DNA from: Lewinellaceae bacterium
Lineage (GTDB): Bacteria > Bacteroidota > Bacteroidia > Chitinophagales > Saprospiraceae
Assembly (NCBI GenBank): GCA_020636095.1
Contig: JACJYN010000004.1
Coordinates: 372,001 to 436,000, forward strand
DNA: 64,000 nt
Direction: 5' to 3'
Under the pieces are notes generated by a model, which did no database searches, was not told where the DNA came from, and saw only the letters and a list, made by a program, of their open reading frames with translations. Positions 25,563 to 33,788 of the stretch are shown one piece after another. Both the position numbers and the translations under genes were made by a program. Position 1 is the stretch's first letter. Each line of letters opens with the position of its first letter.

Positions 25563-27461
25563 TTAATCAGCGCTGTGGCCTATATGTTTATCCTTCATCA
25601 GGCCTTCCAGTTCGGGAAGCACCGTCATGTCTTCAATAGTCGAAGGCGGGCTGAAAGGTTTGCCATCGGCGATGTGTCGCATAATTCGGCGAAGAATTTT
25701 ACCGGAACGGGTTTTGGGCAGCCGTTGTACAATCGCTACTTTCTTGAAAGCAGCCACCGGGCCGACCTTGGTGCGGACCATTTGCACCAGTTCTTTTTCC
25801 ATCTCCTCTTCAGATTTTTCTATTCCGCTTTTGAGCACCACAAAGCCTACCGGTATCTGTCCTTTCATCTGGTCTTCGATGCCGATCACGGCACACTCGG
25901 CAACAGCCGGGTGGGAAGCAACAACCTCTTCCATCTTGGCGGTTGAGAGGCGGTGCCCCGCCACGTTGATAATGTCATCGATCCGGCCGGTGATAAACAC
26001 GTATCCATCTTCATCTATGTATCCGCCGTCACCAGTGAAATAATAGCCGGGGTAAGCGCTCATGTAGGAAGAAAGATAGCGGGCGGTGTCATTCCACAAA
26101 TTGGGCAGGCAGCCCGGCGGCAACGGCAGCCTGATAACCACAGCTCCCTCCTGGTTGGCCGGCAGGCTTTCTCCATCGGGGCTGACTACCCGGAGATCAT
26201 ATCCGCAAACCGGTTTGGCGGCAGAACCGGGTTTGATGGGTAACACTTCAACCCCGACCATATTGGCCAGCATCGGCCAGCCGGATTCGGTCTGCCACCA
26301 GTGGTCGATCACGGGAACCTGAAGCAGGTCGCCGCACCAATCCAGGGTGGCAACGTCACAACGCTCACCCGCCAGAAAGAGATAGTCCAGGCTGCTGGTA
26401 TCGTACTTTTTTTTGAGTTCTCCTTTTGAATCTTCTTTTTTGATGGCCCGGAAGGCAGTGGGCGCCGTGAAGAAGACTTTCACTTTATATTCTTCGATCA
26501 CCCGCCAGAAAGTGCCCGCATCGGGGGTTTTGATGGGTTTGCCTTCAAAGAGAATGGTGGAACAGCCATGAATGAGCGGAGCATAGACGATGTAAGAATG
26601 CCCGACTACCCAACCTACATCTGAGGCTGCCCAGTATACTTCGCCAGGCTTTACCCCATAGATGTAGTTCATGCTAAACTTCAAAGCGACGGCGTGGCCC
26701 CCGTTATCGCGCATCACCCCTTTGGGGCGGCCGGTAGTGCCGGAAGTATACAGGATGTAGAGGGGATGGGTAGCTTCCACCTCGACATAATCCGCCGGTT
26801 CTGCCCCGGAAAGGAGGCTTTCCCAGTCGAAGTCGCGCCCTTCTTTCAATGTCGCCTTTAGTTGTGGCCGTTGGTAAACGATACAACCGTCGGGTTGATG
26901 CAAGGCTTCTTCCAGGGCGGCATTGACGATTTTCATGTAGTCAATAACCTTCGCGATCTCGATCCCGCAACTTGCCGCCAGCAAAAATTTGGGCTTGGCG
27001 TCGTCAATGCGAATCGCCAGCTCGTGGGGTGCAAAGCCTCCGAATACAACAGAGTGGATAGCGCCCAGCCGTGCACAGGCCAGCATAGCGATTACCGTCT
27101 GGGGGATCATAGGCATATAAATGATAACCGTATCTCCTTTCTGCACGCCTCTCGCTTTGAGTACTCCGGCGAACATCCTGACCTCTTCCAGTAGCTGCTC
27201 ATACGTAAAGGCCTGCTTCACACCGGTTACCGGAGAGTCATAATAGAGGGCTACCTGTTTGCCCCTTCCATTCTCGACGTGGTAATCCAAGGCTATATAA
27301 GCGGTATTGAGCTTGCCTCCTTCGTACCACCGATCCAGCCCCTCTTCACTTTTAGAGAGAATCTGAGTGGGCTTTTCAAACCAGGGGATGGCCTCTGCCT
27401 GCGCTCTCCAGAAAGCCTCCGGGGAAGACATGCTTTTACTATAAAATTCCTGATAGGTCAT
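25563..27461 (-). CDS. prpE: propionyl-CoA synthetase
   Basis: A 632-residue AMP-forming acyl-CoA synthetase. Signatures: ILYTSGTTGRPKGVMRDNGGH (P-loop, about 230-250), DHWWQTESGWPML, YYFTGDGGYIDEDGYVFITGR, and PKTRSGKILRRIMR with the conserved lysine that is often acetylated. The Gly-Gly-His after the P-loop, the ALDYHVENGRG N-terminal region and the overall layout match PrpE rather than Acs. It activates propionate (and probably acetate or other short acids) in the cytoplasm. It sits directly downstream of acs, with 135 bases between, and forms with it the catabolic part of the short-chain fatty acid locus. Confidence 0.88.
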   Translation of the reverse strand: MTYQEFYSKSMSSPEAFWRAQAEAIPWFEKPTQILSKSEEGLDRWYEGGKLNTAYIALDYHVENGRGKQVALYYDSPVTGVKQAFTYEQLLEEVRMFAGVLKARGVQKGDTVIIYMPMIPQTVIAMLACARLGAIHSVVFGGFAPHELAIRIDDAKPKFLLAASCGIEIAKVIDYMKIVNAALEEALHQPDGCIVYQRPQLKATLKEGRDFDWESLLSGAEPADYVEVEATHPLYILYTSGTTGRPKGVMRDNGGHAVALKFSMNYIYGVKPGEVYWAASDVGWVVGHSYIVYAPLIHGCSTILFEGKPIKTPDAGTFWRVIEEYKVKVFFTAPTAFRAIKKEDSKGELKKKYDTSSLDYLFLAGERCDVATLDWCGDLLQVPVIDHWWQTESGWPMLANMVGVEVLPIKPGSAAKPVCGYDLRVVSPDGESLPANQEGAVVIRLPLPPGCLPNLWNDTARYLSSYMSAYPGYYFTGDGGYIDEDGYVFITGRIDDIINVAGHRLSTAKMEEVVASHPAVAECAVIGIEDQMKGQIPVGFVVLKSGIEKSEEEMEKELVQMVRTKVGPVAAFKKVAIVQRLPKTRSGKILRRIMRHIADGKPFSPPSTIEDMTVLPELEGLMKDKHIGHSAD

Positions 27462-27596
27462 GATCTCATGTTTTTAACGCCCTGAGTTAGGGGTTTGGAA
27501 AAATGCTATTGGCGAAGTAAAGAAACAAAGAGTGGGCTGCCCCGATGGGCAGCCCGTATACAAATGCGTTTATGACGCGGCTTATAATATGCCGGA

Positions 27597-29501
27597 TCAG
27601 GCGCCTTTGGCGCCACTCTTGATCTCATCCACCACTTCCGGGTTGAGCAGAGTTGACGTGTCACCGAGATTGGAGGTGTCGCCCGAAGCCACTTTGCGGA
27701 GTATCCGGCGCATGATCTTTCCAGAGCGTGTTTTGGGCAGCCCGGAGACGATCTGTATCTTGTCCGGTTTGGCGATCGGCCCAATTTCCTTTGTCACCAC
27801 CTTCAGGATCTCTTTTCGGAAGGCGTCTTCGTCTCCAACCGGCCCGGAAGTGATCACATAGGCATAGATACCCTGTCCTTTGATGTCGTGCGGATAACCG
27901 ACGACGGCCGATTCCACCACTTTGGGGTGTTCGTTGATTGCATTTTCCACTTCGGCTGTACCCATCCGGTGGCCGGAAACGTTGATCACATCATCGACCC
28001 GGCCGATGATCCGGTACATGCCGTCTTTATCCCGGCGGGCTCCGTCTCCGGTGAAGTATTTGTCTTGAAAAGCAGAAAAATAGGTTTGACGGCAGCGCTC
28101 GTGGTCACCATAAGTGGTGCGGATCATAGAGGGCCACGGGAATTTAATGCAAAGCAGGCCTTCTATGTCATTACCGCTGAGCTCATTGCCGTCTGCATCC
28201 ATCAGACAGGGTTGCACCCCTGGCAGCGGATAGCCGGCATGGGTAGGCTTCATGGGGCTGAGGGAACCCAGGCCGGAGATCATAATGCCGCCCGTTTCGG
28301 TCTGCCACCAGGTATCGACGATAGGGGCGTGGCCTTTACCGACTTTATTATAGTACCATTCCCATGCTTCTTCATTGATGGGCTCGCCCACCGTTCCGAG
28401 GACCCTGATGGAGCTTAAGTCATAACCTTCTACCCATTGGTCACCCTGGGCCATTAAGGCGCGGATGGCGGTCGGAGCAGTATAGAACTGGTTGACCTTA
28501 TGCTTGTCACATACCGCCCAAAAACGCCCGGCGTCCGGATAAGTCGGCACCCCTTCGAACATAACGGTGGTAGCCCCGGCCAGCAACGGGCCGTAAACGA
28601 TATAGGAGTGGCCGGTGATCCAGCCGATGTCAGCAGTGCACCAATAGATGTCGCCCTTCTGATATTGGAATACATTCTGGAACGAATAGGCCGTATAAAC
28701 CATATAGCCGCCGCAGGAATGGACAACCCCTTTTGGTTTGCCGGTTGATCCGGAAGTGTACAGAATGAACAGGATGTCTTCGGCATCCATTTCTTCGGCT
28801 TCGCATTCGGTGCTTTGGCCGTCTACTTCGTCGTGCCACCATTTATCCCGCCCACTTACCATGGTGAGCTCGTCGCCGGTATTTTTGTGGACAAGGACCG
28901 TTTCGATGCTATCGCAGCCCATATCCAGGGCGTCATCAACGACCTTTTTTACCGGGATGTGCTTGGCGCCGCGGTCATTATAATCAGAACAGATCACCAT
29001 TTTACAGCTGGAGTCCTTGATCCGGTCAGCCAGAGCTTGAGCCGAAAAACCGGCGAAAACAACGGAGTGGATGGCGCCGACCCGGGCGCATGCCAGTACG
29101 GCAATAGCCAATTCAGGAACCATGGGCATGTAGAAACAAACGCGGTCCCCCTTTTTAATGCCATTGGCCTTCAGCGCATTAGCTGTTTTGCAAACAGCGG
29201 CGTGGAGTTCTTTATAGGTATATTTCTGTACCGGGGCATCCGGTTGGTTAGGTTCAAAAAGTATTGCCACCTGGTCGCCGCGTTCTTTCAGGTGGCGGTC
29301 CAGGCAGTTCTCGGTAATGTTGAGCTTTCCTCCCGGGAACCATTTAACGTCAGGTTCGCGGAAGTTCCATTCCAGGACTTTGTCCCACTTTTTGCGCCAG
29401 GAAAAGGTTGCTGCTTGTTGTGCCCAGAAACCTTCGGGGTCTTCCACACTTTGGCGGTAGACATCCTTATATTCATCGAAGGATTTGATTTGTTGAGTCA
29501 T
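27597..29501 (-). CDS. acs: acetyl-CoA synthetase
   Basis: A 634-residue AMP-forming acetate-CoA ligase. Conserved parts are FILYTSGSTGKPKGVVH (about 258-274), VYTAYSFQNVFQ, DIGWITGHSYIVYGPL, VDTWWQTETGG, YFTGDGARRDKDGMYRIIGRVDDVINVSGHRMGTAE and PKTRSGKIMRRILR with the regulatory lysine. It makes acetyl-CoA from acetate, ATP and CoA. Its place beside a symporter-type sensor kinase, an ActP-like symporter and prpE shows a role in acetate uptake and use. An AT-rich promoter region lies upstream. Confidence 0.95.
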   Translation of the reverse strand: MTQQIKSFDEYKDVYRQSVEDPEGFWAQQAATFSWRKKWDKVLEWNFREPDVKWFPGGKLNITENCLDRHLKERGDQVAILFEPNQPDAPVQKYTYKELHAAVCKTANALKANGIKKGDRVCFYMPMVPELAIAVLACARVGAIHSVVFAGFSAQALADRIKDSSCKMVICSDYNDRGAKHIPVKKVVDDALDMGCDSIETVLVHKNTGDELTMVSGRDKWWHDEVDGQSTECEAEEMDAEDILFILYTSGSTGKPKGVVHSCGGYMVYTAYSFQNVFQYQKGDIYWCTADIGWITGHSYIVYGPLLAGATTVMFEGVPTYPDAGRFWAVCDKHKVNQFYTAPTAIRALMAQGDQWVEGYDLSSIRVLGTVGEPINEEAWEWYYNKVGKGHAPIVDTWWQTETGGIMISGLGSLSPMKPTHAGYPLPGVQPCLMDADGNELSGNDIEGLLCIKFPWPSMIRTTYGDHERCRQTYFSAFQDKYFTGDGARRDKDGMYRIIGRVDDVINVSGHRMGTAEVENAINEHPKVVESAVVGYPHDIKGQGIYAYVITSGPVGDEDAFRKEILKVVTKEIGPIAKPDKIQIVSGLPKTRSGKIMRRILRKVASGDTSNLGDTSTLLNPEVVDEIKSGAKGA

Positions 29502-29602
29502 ATTGCTATGGTTTTATTTTAGTAACGGCCGGCTAACAGGCGCTGGGTTTGGCAAGGAACAGAGCGCCTGGTGGTGAGGCATTACTTAAAGTTGTTTAGA
29601 TA

Positions 29603-29633
29603 TATAGATATTTATATGTTTATATTTGTCAAA
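29603..29633 (-). promoter_or_regulatory. AT-rich candidate acs promoter and operator
   Basis: On the minus strand TTTG (complement of 29630-29633) is followed after 19 bases by a weak -7 box TATCTATA. The spacer contains ACAAATATAAACAT, also found exactly at 39581-39594 in the arsR control region, and the downstream part contains TATCTATATAT, also found in inverse sense in the porin promoter (37200-37210). A shared regulator is possible. Part of the match is the general promoter box TATATTTG. Confidence 0.4.
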
Positions 29634-29652
29634 GAAAAAAAAATTGGCTGAA

Positions 29653-30036
29653 TTATCCAAATTCTACCACTTCATTTATGGTATTTATCAGTTCGTCATT
29701 GTCAAAAGGCTTGGTAATGTAGACTTCGCCACCGGTGGCGTAGCCTTTGAAGCGGTCTTCCTGCGTTCCTTTAGCAGTGAGGAAAATGATCTGAGTTTTA
29801 TCGTATTGTTCCTCTGCCCTTATTCTTCTGGCCACTTCGAATCCGTCCATTCCCGGCATCATGACATCCAGTATGACGATCTCCGGATGCTGAGCAGCCA
29901 TAGCCTGCATGGCCTGTTCTCCATTTTCCGCTTTAAAGACCCGATACCCTTCTTTTTTCACCAGGAATTCGAGTGCCACCAGAATATTGGGCTCATCATC
30001 AACCAGGAGGACCTTTGTGTTGGTTTTATCTGTCAT
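29653..30036 (-). CDS. single-domain response regulator (CheY-like), CrbR position
   Basis: A 127-residue receiver domain with no output domain. Acidic pocket D13-D14, phosphoacceptor D57 (VILDVMMPGMDGF), switch residue T87 (FLTAKG) and K109 (YITKPFD) are all present, so it should be phosphorylated. It lies downstream of a symporter-fused sensor kinase and upstream of acs, the place held in gammaproteobacteria by CrbR, but CrbR has a LuxR-type DNA-binding domain. So the signal here must pass to another protein. There are 233 bases between the kinase stop and this start. Confidence 0.88.
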   Translation of the reverse strand: MTDKTNTKVLLVDDEPNILVALEFLVKKEGYRVFKAENGEQAMQAMAAQHPEIVILDVMMPGMDGFEVARRIRAEEQYDKTQIIFLTAKGTQEDRFKGYATGGEVYITKPFDNDELINTINEVVEFG

Positions 30037-30269
30037 ATCGAACGGGCTCCGAGGATTAAGCTACGCCATTCCAGAGGAAGAATATTCTCAATGTGAACAG
30101 CAATTTTAGCAAACCTAAATTTACAGATTTTTAAGAGAAAAAAAACCTTCTTGGGCAATATTTGTGTATTGACTGAAACCAGAACAAATCAGGCGGGCTG
30201 AAGCCGTATTTTAACCTGAGGTTTGCTCAATTGGTGTACGCTGTACGGCTTGGAAGCCCAATACATCGT

Positions 30270-33005
30270 TCAGGTTTGGCCCCCTTCCAAGAGGGGGATC
30301 TCCACAAAGAAGGTGGCGCCGTTACCAGGCTGGCTTCTAATGTAGATCACGCCGGAATGCTGCTGGATGATCGAATGCGAGATAAAAAGCCCCAGGCCGC
30401 TGCCTTTAGGCTTTCCCCTGGTTTCGTCGTTGAGCTGAGTAAATTTCTCAAAGATCAGCTTTTGGTCTTTTTCCGGAATGCCTTGTCCATTATCCTGCAC
30501 TTCGAGGAGGGCCCTGCCGCCGGCCTGCCGCAAGCAGACGTTTATGGCGCCATCTTTGGGCTTACAGAATTTGATGGCGTTAGAGATAAGATTGACTACT
30601 ACCTGGGTCAGCCGGTCGTTATGCCCCATAATTTTGAGCGGCCGGTTTTCGATTTTTAGCTCATGCCGGATATTCCGGTCCCGCATTAATTGTTTGAGGC
30701 CCGCATAAGCTCTTTCGGTAACTTCCGCAAAATCGATAGGAGACAACGTCCAGTTTTTTTGTTCGGACTGTATCTTTTCCAGGTCGAGCACCTGGTTGAT
30801 CAGCCGGGTCAGGCGTTCACTTTCGCTAACGACAATACTGAGAAACTCCTGTATTTGTTCTTCCGGTAAACCCGGTGTTTCCTTCATGATCCTGGACAGG
30901 GCTTTAATGGAGGTTATGGGCGTGCGGAGTTCGTGGGTAACCGTGGTAATAAAATCAGCTTTGAGGCGGTCCAGTTCTTTTAGCTGTTCGTTGGCGTCTT
31001 TTAGTTGTTTGGTAGTTCGTTCCAGTTCCGCCGATTTTTTCTCCAGGGCTTTACTGTATTGCATAATCTCTTTGGTTTGCTCCAGGACTTTGAACATTTC
31101 CTCGAGGCTGATCGGTTCCTCCTTGGTGATGGACCCGATGATGATCTTGGCGGAAGCGGCGCCAATAGCGCCGGCGAGGTGTGTTTCCACATAGTTGACC
31201 AGGTCGGCTTCGGCAACCTGGTGCTGAGATAAATCGATGCGCTGGGTGTTTTCGTAGGTGTTGAGCAGGAGGTTGCCGCGGGGTTCTCCGAGAAACCGGT
31301 TGAGCAGGATGCGGATATCCTGTATTTTAGCCTGCCGGCGCATGACGTCATAATCGGAACTTCCCTTGCGGTATTTGTAAATGTCGACAAAAATATCAGC
31401 TTGTGAAACCTCCAGTGGGCTTTGCGAAGTATAAAGCGAAACAAAGAAATAGATGCCGCAATTGAACAATAAACTCCAGAAAGCGGCTTGAGTGATGTGG
31501 TTGGACCCATGGAGGCCGAACAGTTCATGGGGCTTGAGCAATTCGATGCCAAAGGGCCCATGTTCCATAAAATGAATAGGAATAAGCCCCGTTTCCACCA
31601 TGGTGGGAAGGGGTAAGGTATAGGCCCAGATGCCGAAACCGGCAAGCAAACCCCAGAGCGCTCCCTTTTTGGTGCCTTTTTTCCAGTAGATGCCTCCCAG
31701 AACGGGCGGTACAAACTGCGCAATGGCCGTAAACGAGATCAGGCCAACGGATACCAGGCTGTACTGTTCTCCGACCGCTTTAAAGTAACCGTATGCCAAT
31801 AACAAGACGACTACTATGCTGACCCGGCGAATGCCCAGCAAGCGGCCGCTGAGGTTGCCATATTGCTTTTCCTGAAAAGCCTGTGTTCTCAACACTAAGG
31901 GGAGGACCAGGTTGTTGCCAATCATGATACTGAGTGAGATCACCGCTACAATTACCATGCTGGTAGCTGCGGAAAAACCTCCGAGTCCGACAAAAAGAGC
32001 CAGGATGTCTTTACCATAAGCCAGGGGCAGGCTCAACACAAAACTATCCGGTTCCTGAGCACCGGAGGGAAATTGTTCCAGGCCGGCAATGGCAATGGGC
32101 AATACAAAAATGTTGATCAATAGGAGGTACAACGGAAATAACCAGGAGGCTTTGGCCACATGGTTGGGGTTGGTGTTCTCTACCACCGCTACGTGAAACT
32201 GCCGGGGCAGCAACATCACGGCTGACATAGAAAGGAAGGAAAGCCAGAACCACTCCCAACCATTGATGCCGGCATCCTCCAGGGAAAACAAACGGGACAG
32301 GCCCGGGTCGTCCATCGCTCTTTGGAAAAGGTCCCCGAAGCCATCGTACATCCAGAAGGTGACGAAGGCCCCAACGGTCAAAAAAGCGGCCAGCTTCAGG
32401 ATCGATTCAAAGGCGATGGCAGCCACCAGGCCTTCGTGGCGTTCGTTGGGGTCCAGGTTGCGGGTGCCGAAAAGGATGGTAAAAACGGCCAGGGCAATGG
32501 CAATGTATAAAGCGGAGTCCAGGTAAAAAGGAATCTCTGCATGCCGGTAGATCGCGCTTTGTTTCGTGGCCAGCAGGTCGAAGCTGGTGGAGATGGCCTT
32601 GAGTTGAATCGAAATATAGGGGATAACTCCAAAAACCGCAATAAGGGTGGCAATAACCCCCAGCCAGATACTCTTGCCGTAACGCGAAGAAATGAAATCC
32701 GCAATGGAAGTGATGCGCTGCGATTTACTGATGAAGATGATCTTTTTGAGCAGTATCCACCAAAGCGGCGCAATGATGGCAGGGCCGATGTAGATAGGTA
32801 GAAAGCCCAGGCCGCTGGTCACCGCCCTTCCCACGCTGCCATAGTAGGTCCAGGCGGTGCAATAGACGGCCAGGGAAAGGGAATAGATGACTGGATTGTT
32901 GACCAGGCTTCTGCCTGCTTTCTCCCGTTTTTCAGCCAGATAAGCAATCAGGAAGAGGAAAGCAACATAAGCGATCGATATGAATATAATGATCCCGGGA
33001 TCCAT
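30270..33005 (-). CDS. sodium/solute symporter-fused sensor histidine kinase (CrbS/CbrA-like)
   Basis: A 911-residue membrane sensor. Residues 1 to about 510 form an SSF transporter domain with some 13 membrane helices (RSLVNNPVIYSLSLAVYCT, SISIADF-type ISSRYG). Residues about 570-645 are a STAC-like linker (RILLNRFLGEPRGNLLL). The kinase part follows with a coiled coil, the H-box VTHELRTPITS (H691), NLISNAIKF (N-box), DNGQGIP (G1) and GSGLGLFIS (G2). Proteins of this layout (CbrA, CrbS) sense or move a small organic acid and drive an acetate or carbon-source response. It is preceded by a 70-residue membrane protein 16 bases upstream and followed by the receiver protein. Confidence 0.92.
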   Translation of the reverse strand: MDPGIIIFISIAYVAFLFLIAYLAEKREKAGRSLVNNPVIYSLSLAVYCTAWTYYGSVGRAVTSGLGFLPIYIGPAIIAPLWWILLKKIIFISKSQRITSIADFISSRYGKSIWLGVIATLIAVFGVIPYISIQLKAISTSFDLLATKQSAIYRHAEIPFYLDSALYIAIALAVFTILFGTRNLDPNERHEGLVAAIAFESILKLAAFLTVGAFVTFWMYDGFGDLFQRAMDDPGLSRLFSLEDAGINGWEWFWLSFLSMSAVMLLPRQFHVAVVENTNPNHVAKASWLFPLYLLLINIFVLPIAIAGLEQFPSGAQEPDSFVLSLPLAYGKDILALFVGLGGFSAATSMVIVAVISLSIMIGNNLVLPLVLRTQAFQEKQYGNLSGRLLGIRRVSIVVVLLLAYGYFKAVGEQYSLVSVGLISFTAIAQFVPPVLGGIYWKKGTKKGALWGLLAGFGIWAYTLPLPTMVETGLIPIHFMEHGPFGIELLKPHELFGLHGSNHITQAAFWSLLFNCGIYFFVSLYTSQSPLEVSQADIFVDIYKYRKGSSDYDVMRRQAKIQDIRILLNRFLGEPRGNLLLNTYENTQRIDLSQHQVAEADLVNYVETHLAGAIGAASAKIIIGSITKEEPISLEEMFKVLEQTKEIMQYSKALEKKSAELERTTKQLKDANEQLKELDRLKADFITTVTHELRTPITSIKALSRIMKETPGLPEEQIQEFLSIVVSESERLTRLINQVLDLEKIQSEQKNWTLSPIDFAEVTERAYAGLKQLMRDRNIRHELKIENRPLKIMGHNDRLTQVVVNLISNAIKFCKPKDGAINVCLRQAGGRALLEVQDNGQGIPEKDQKLIFEKFTQLNDETRGKPKGSGLGLFISHSIIQQHSGVIYIRSQPGNGATFFVEIPLLEGGQT

Positions 33006-33021
33006 AATGTCATTCTCTGCT

Positions 33022-33234
33022 TTACCTTGGCTTATTATTTTGTTTAGGCTTAGATTCCACGAGCCGGGCTGTGAAAAGAATAAGTAGAACCCAGCTCAAA
33101 AAAATATAGGCGAAAAGTACCGGAATACCCGCCACTGACCCTCCCTTACTGAACAAGTTGAGTATGGGGAAATTGAATAGGAGCATGGCCAGAAAGAACA
33201 GCCCCAAAAGCTTGAATACCTTGTCATTCGCCAC
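33022..33234 (-). CDS. small two-helix membrane protein before the sensor kinase
   Basis: A 70-residue protein with two hydrophobic segments (about 8-30 and 38-59) and a basic, Lys/Asn-rich tail. It ends 16 bases upstream of the sensor kinase start, so it is translated from the same transcript. A short membrane protein at this place is common before SSF-type genes and may assist folding or form part of the sensor, but this is inference. Confidence 0.75.
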   Translation of the reverse strand: MANDKVFKLLGLFFLAMLLFNFPILNLFSKGGSVAGIPVLFAYIFLSWVLLILFTARLVESKPKQNNKPR

Positions 33235-33429
33235 GGTGAACCGGATTTTTCTCTCGATGCGATTATAGCCGTTTATGCCAGAACCAAAAAACGCTAATTA
33301 TTGACGTTAATACAAGAGATAGGATGAAAAATGCAGGTTAAGGCTTGATTGCCTTAACCTGCACTCAATACATATTCGATATGAACCAACTAAAAAACCA
33401 ACCGTATCTACTTTTGAGGCCTGTGTTTT

Positions 33430-33684
33430 TCAGGAGGCCACCCGGCTATTTCCTGCTTCGGCTTCTTCCTCTGCTTCCCCCGGCCAAAGCCCGAAGAAAG
33501 AAGGATTGATGATCTTACTTTTTGCCAGCGCCCAGATGAATAACAGCGCAAAGACGCCTAAACCGATTGATATCAGGAATTGCCCATTCAGTTGGGGCTC
33601 CAGGTAAAACCTCAGAAAGAGGGTGCTGATAATATAAATAGTGACGAATAAGTCCGATGATTTTCTGCCGAGTTGGAATTTCAT
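33430..33684 (-). CDS. small two-helix membrane protein after the symporter
   Basis: An 84-residue protein with two hydrophobic segments (about 13-29 and 36-55), then KIINPSFFGLWPGE and an acidic tail. It lies 104 bases downstream of the ActP-like gene on the same strand; the spacer has a hairpin. No family is recognised. Its position suggests a part in the transport operon. Confidence 0.6.
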   Translation of the reverse strand: MKFQLGRKSSDLFVTIYIISTLFLRFYLEPQLNGQFLISIGLGVFALLFIWALAKSKIINPSFFGLWPGEAEEEAEAGNSRVAS

Positions 33685-33714
33685 GGTTGTCTTTTTTGAT
33701 AGTAATGGTTAGGT

Positions 33715-33779
33715 GTTGTTGGTTGCCCGTTGAAGGTTGTCCGAATGCGAGGAACAACTGACAACAGCCAACCAACAAC
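33715..33779. repeat. 11-bp inverted repeat between symporter and small membrane gene
   Basis: GTTGTTGGTTG (33715-33725) and its exact complement (33769-33779) enclose a 43-base loop with further partial pairing. It may form a hairpin in the transcript just after the symporter stop at 33789 and tune expression of the downstream gene. There is no T-run. Confidence 0.55.
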
Positions 33780-33788
33780 TTCTGAATA

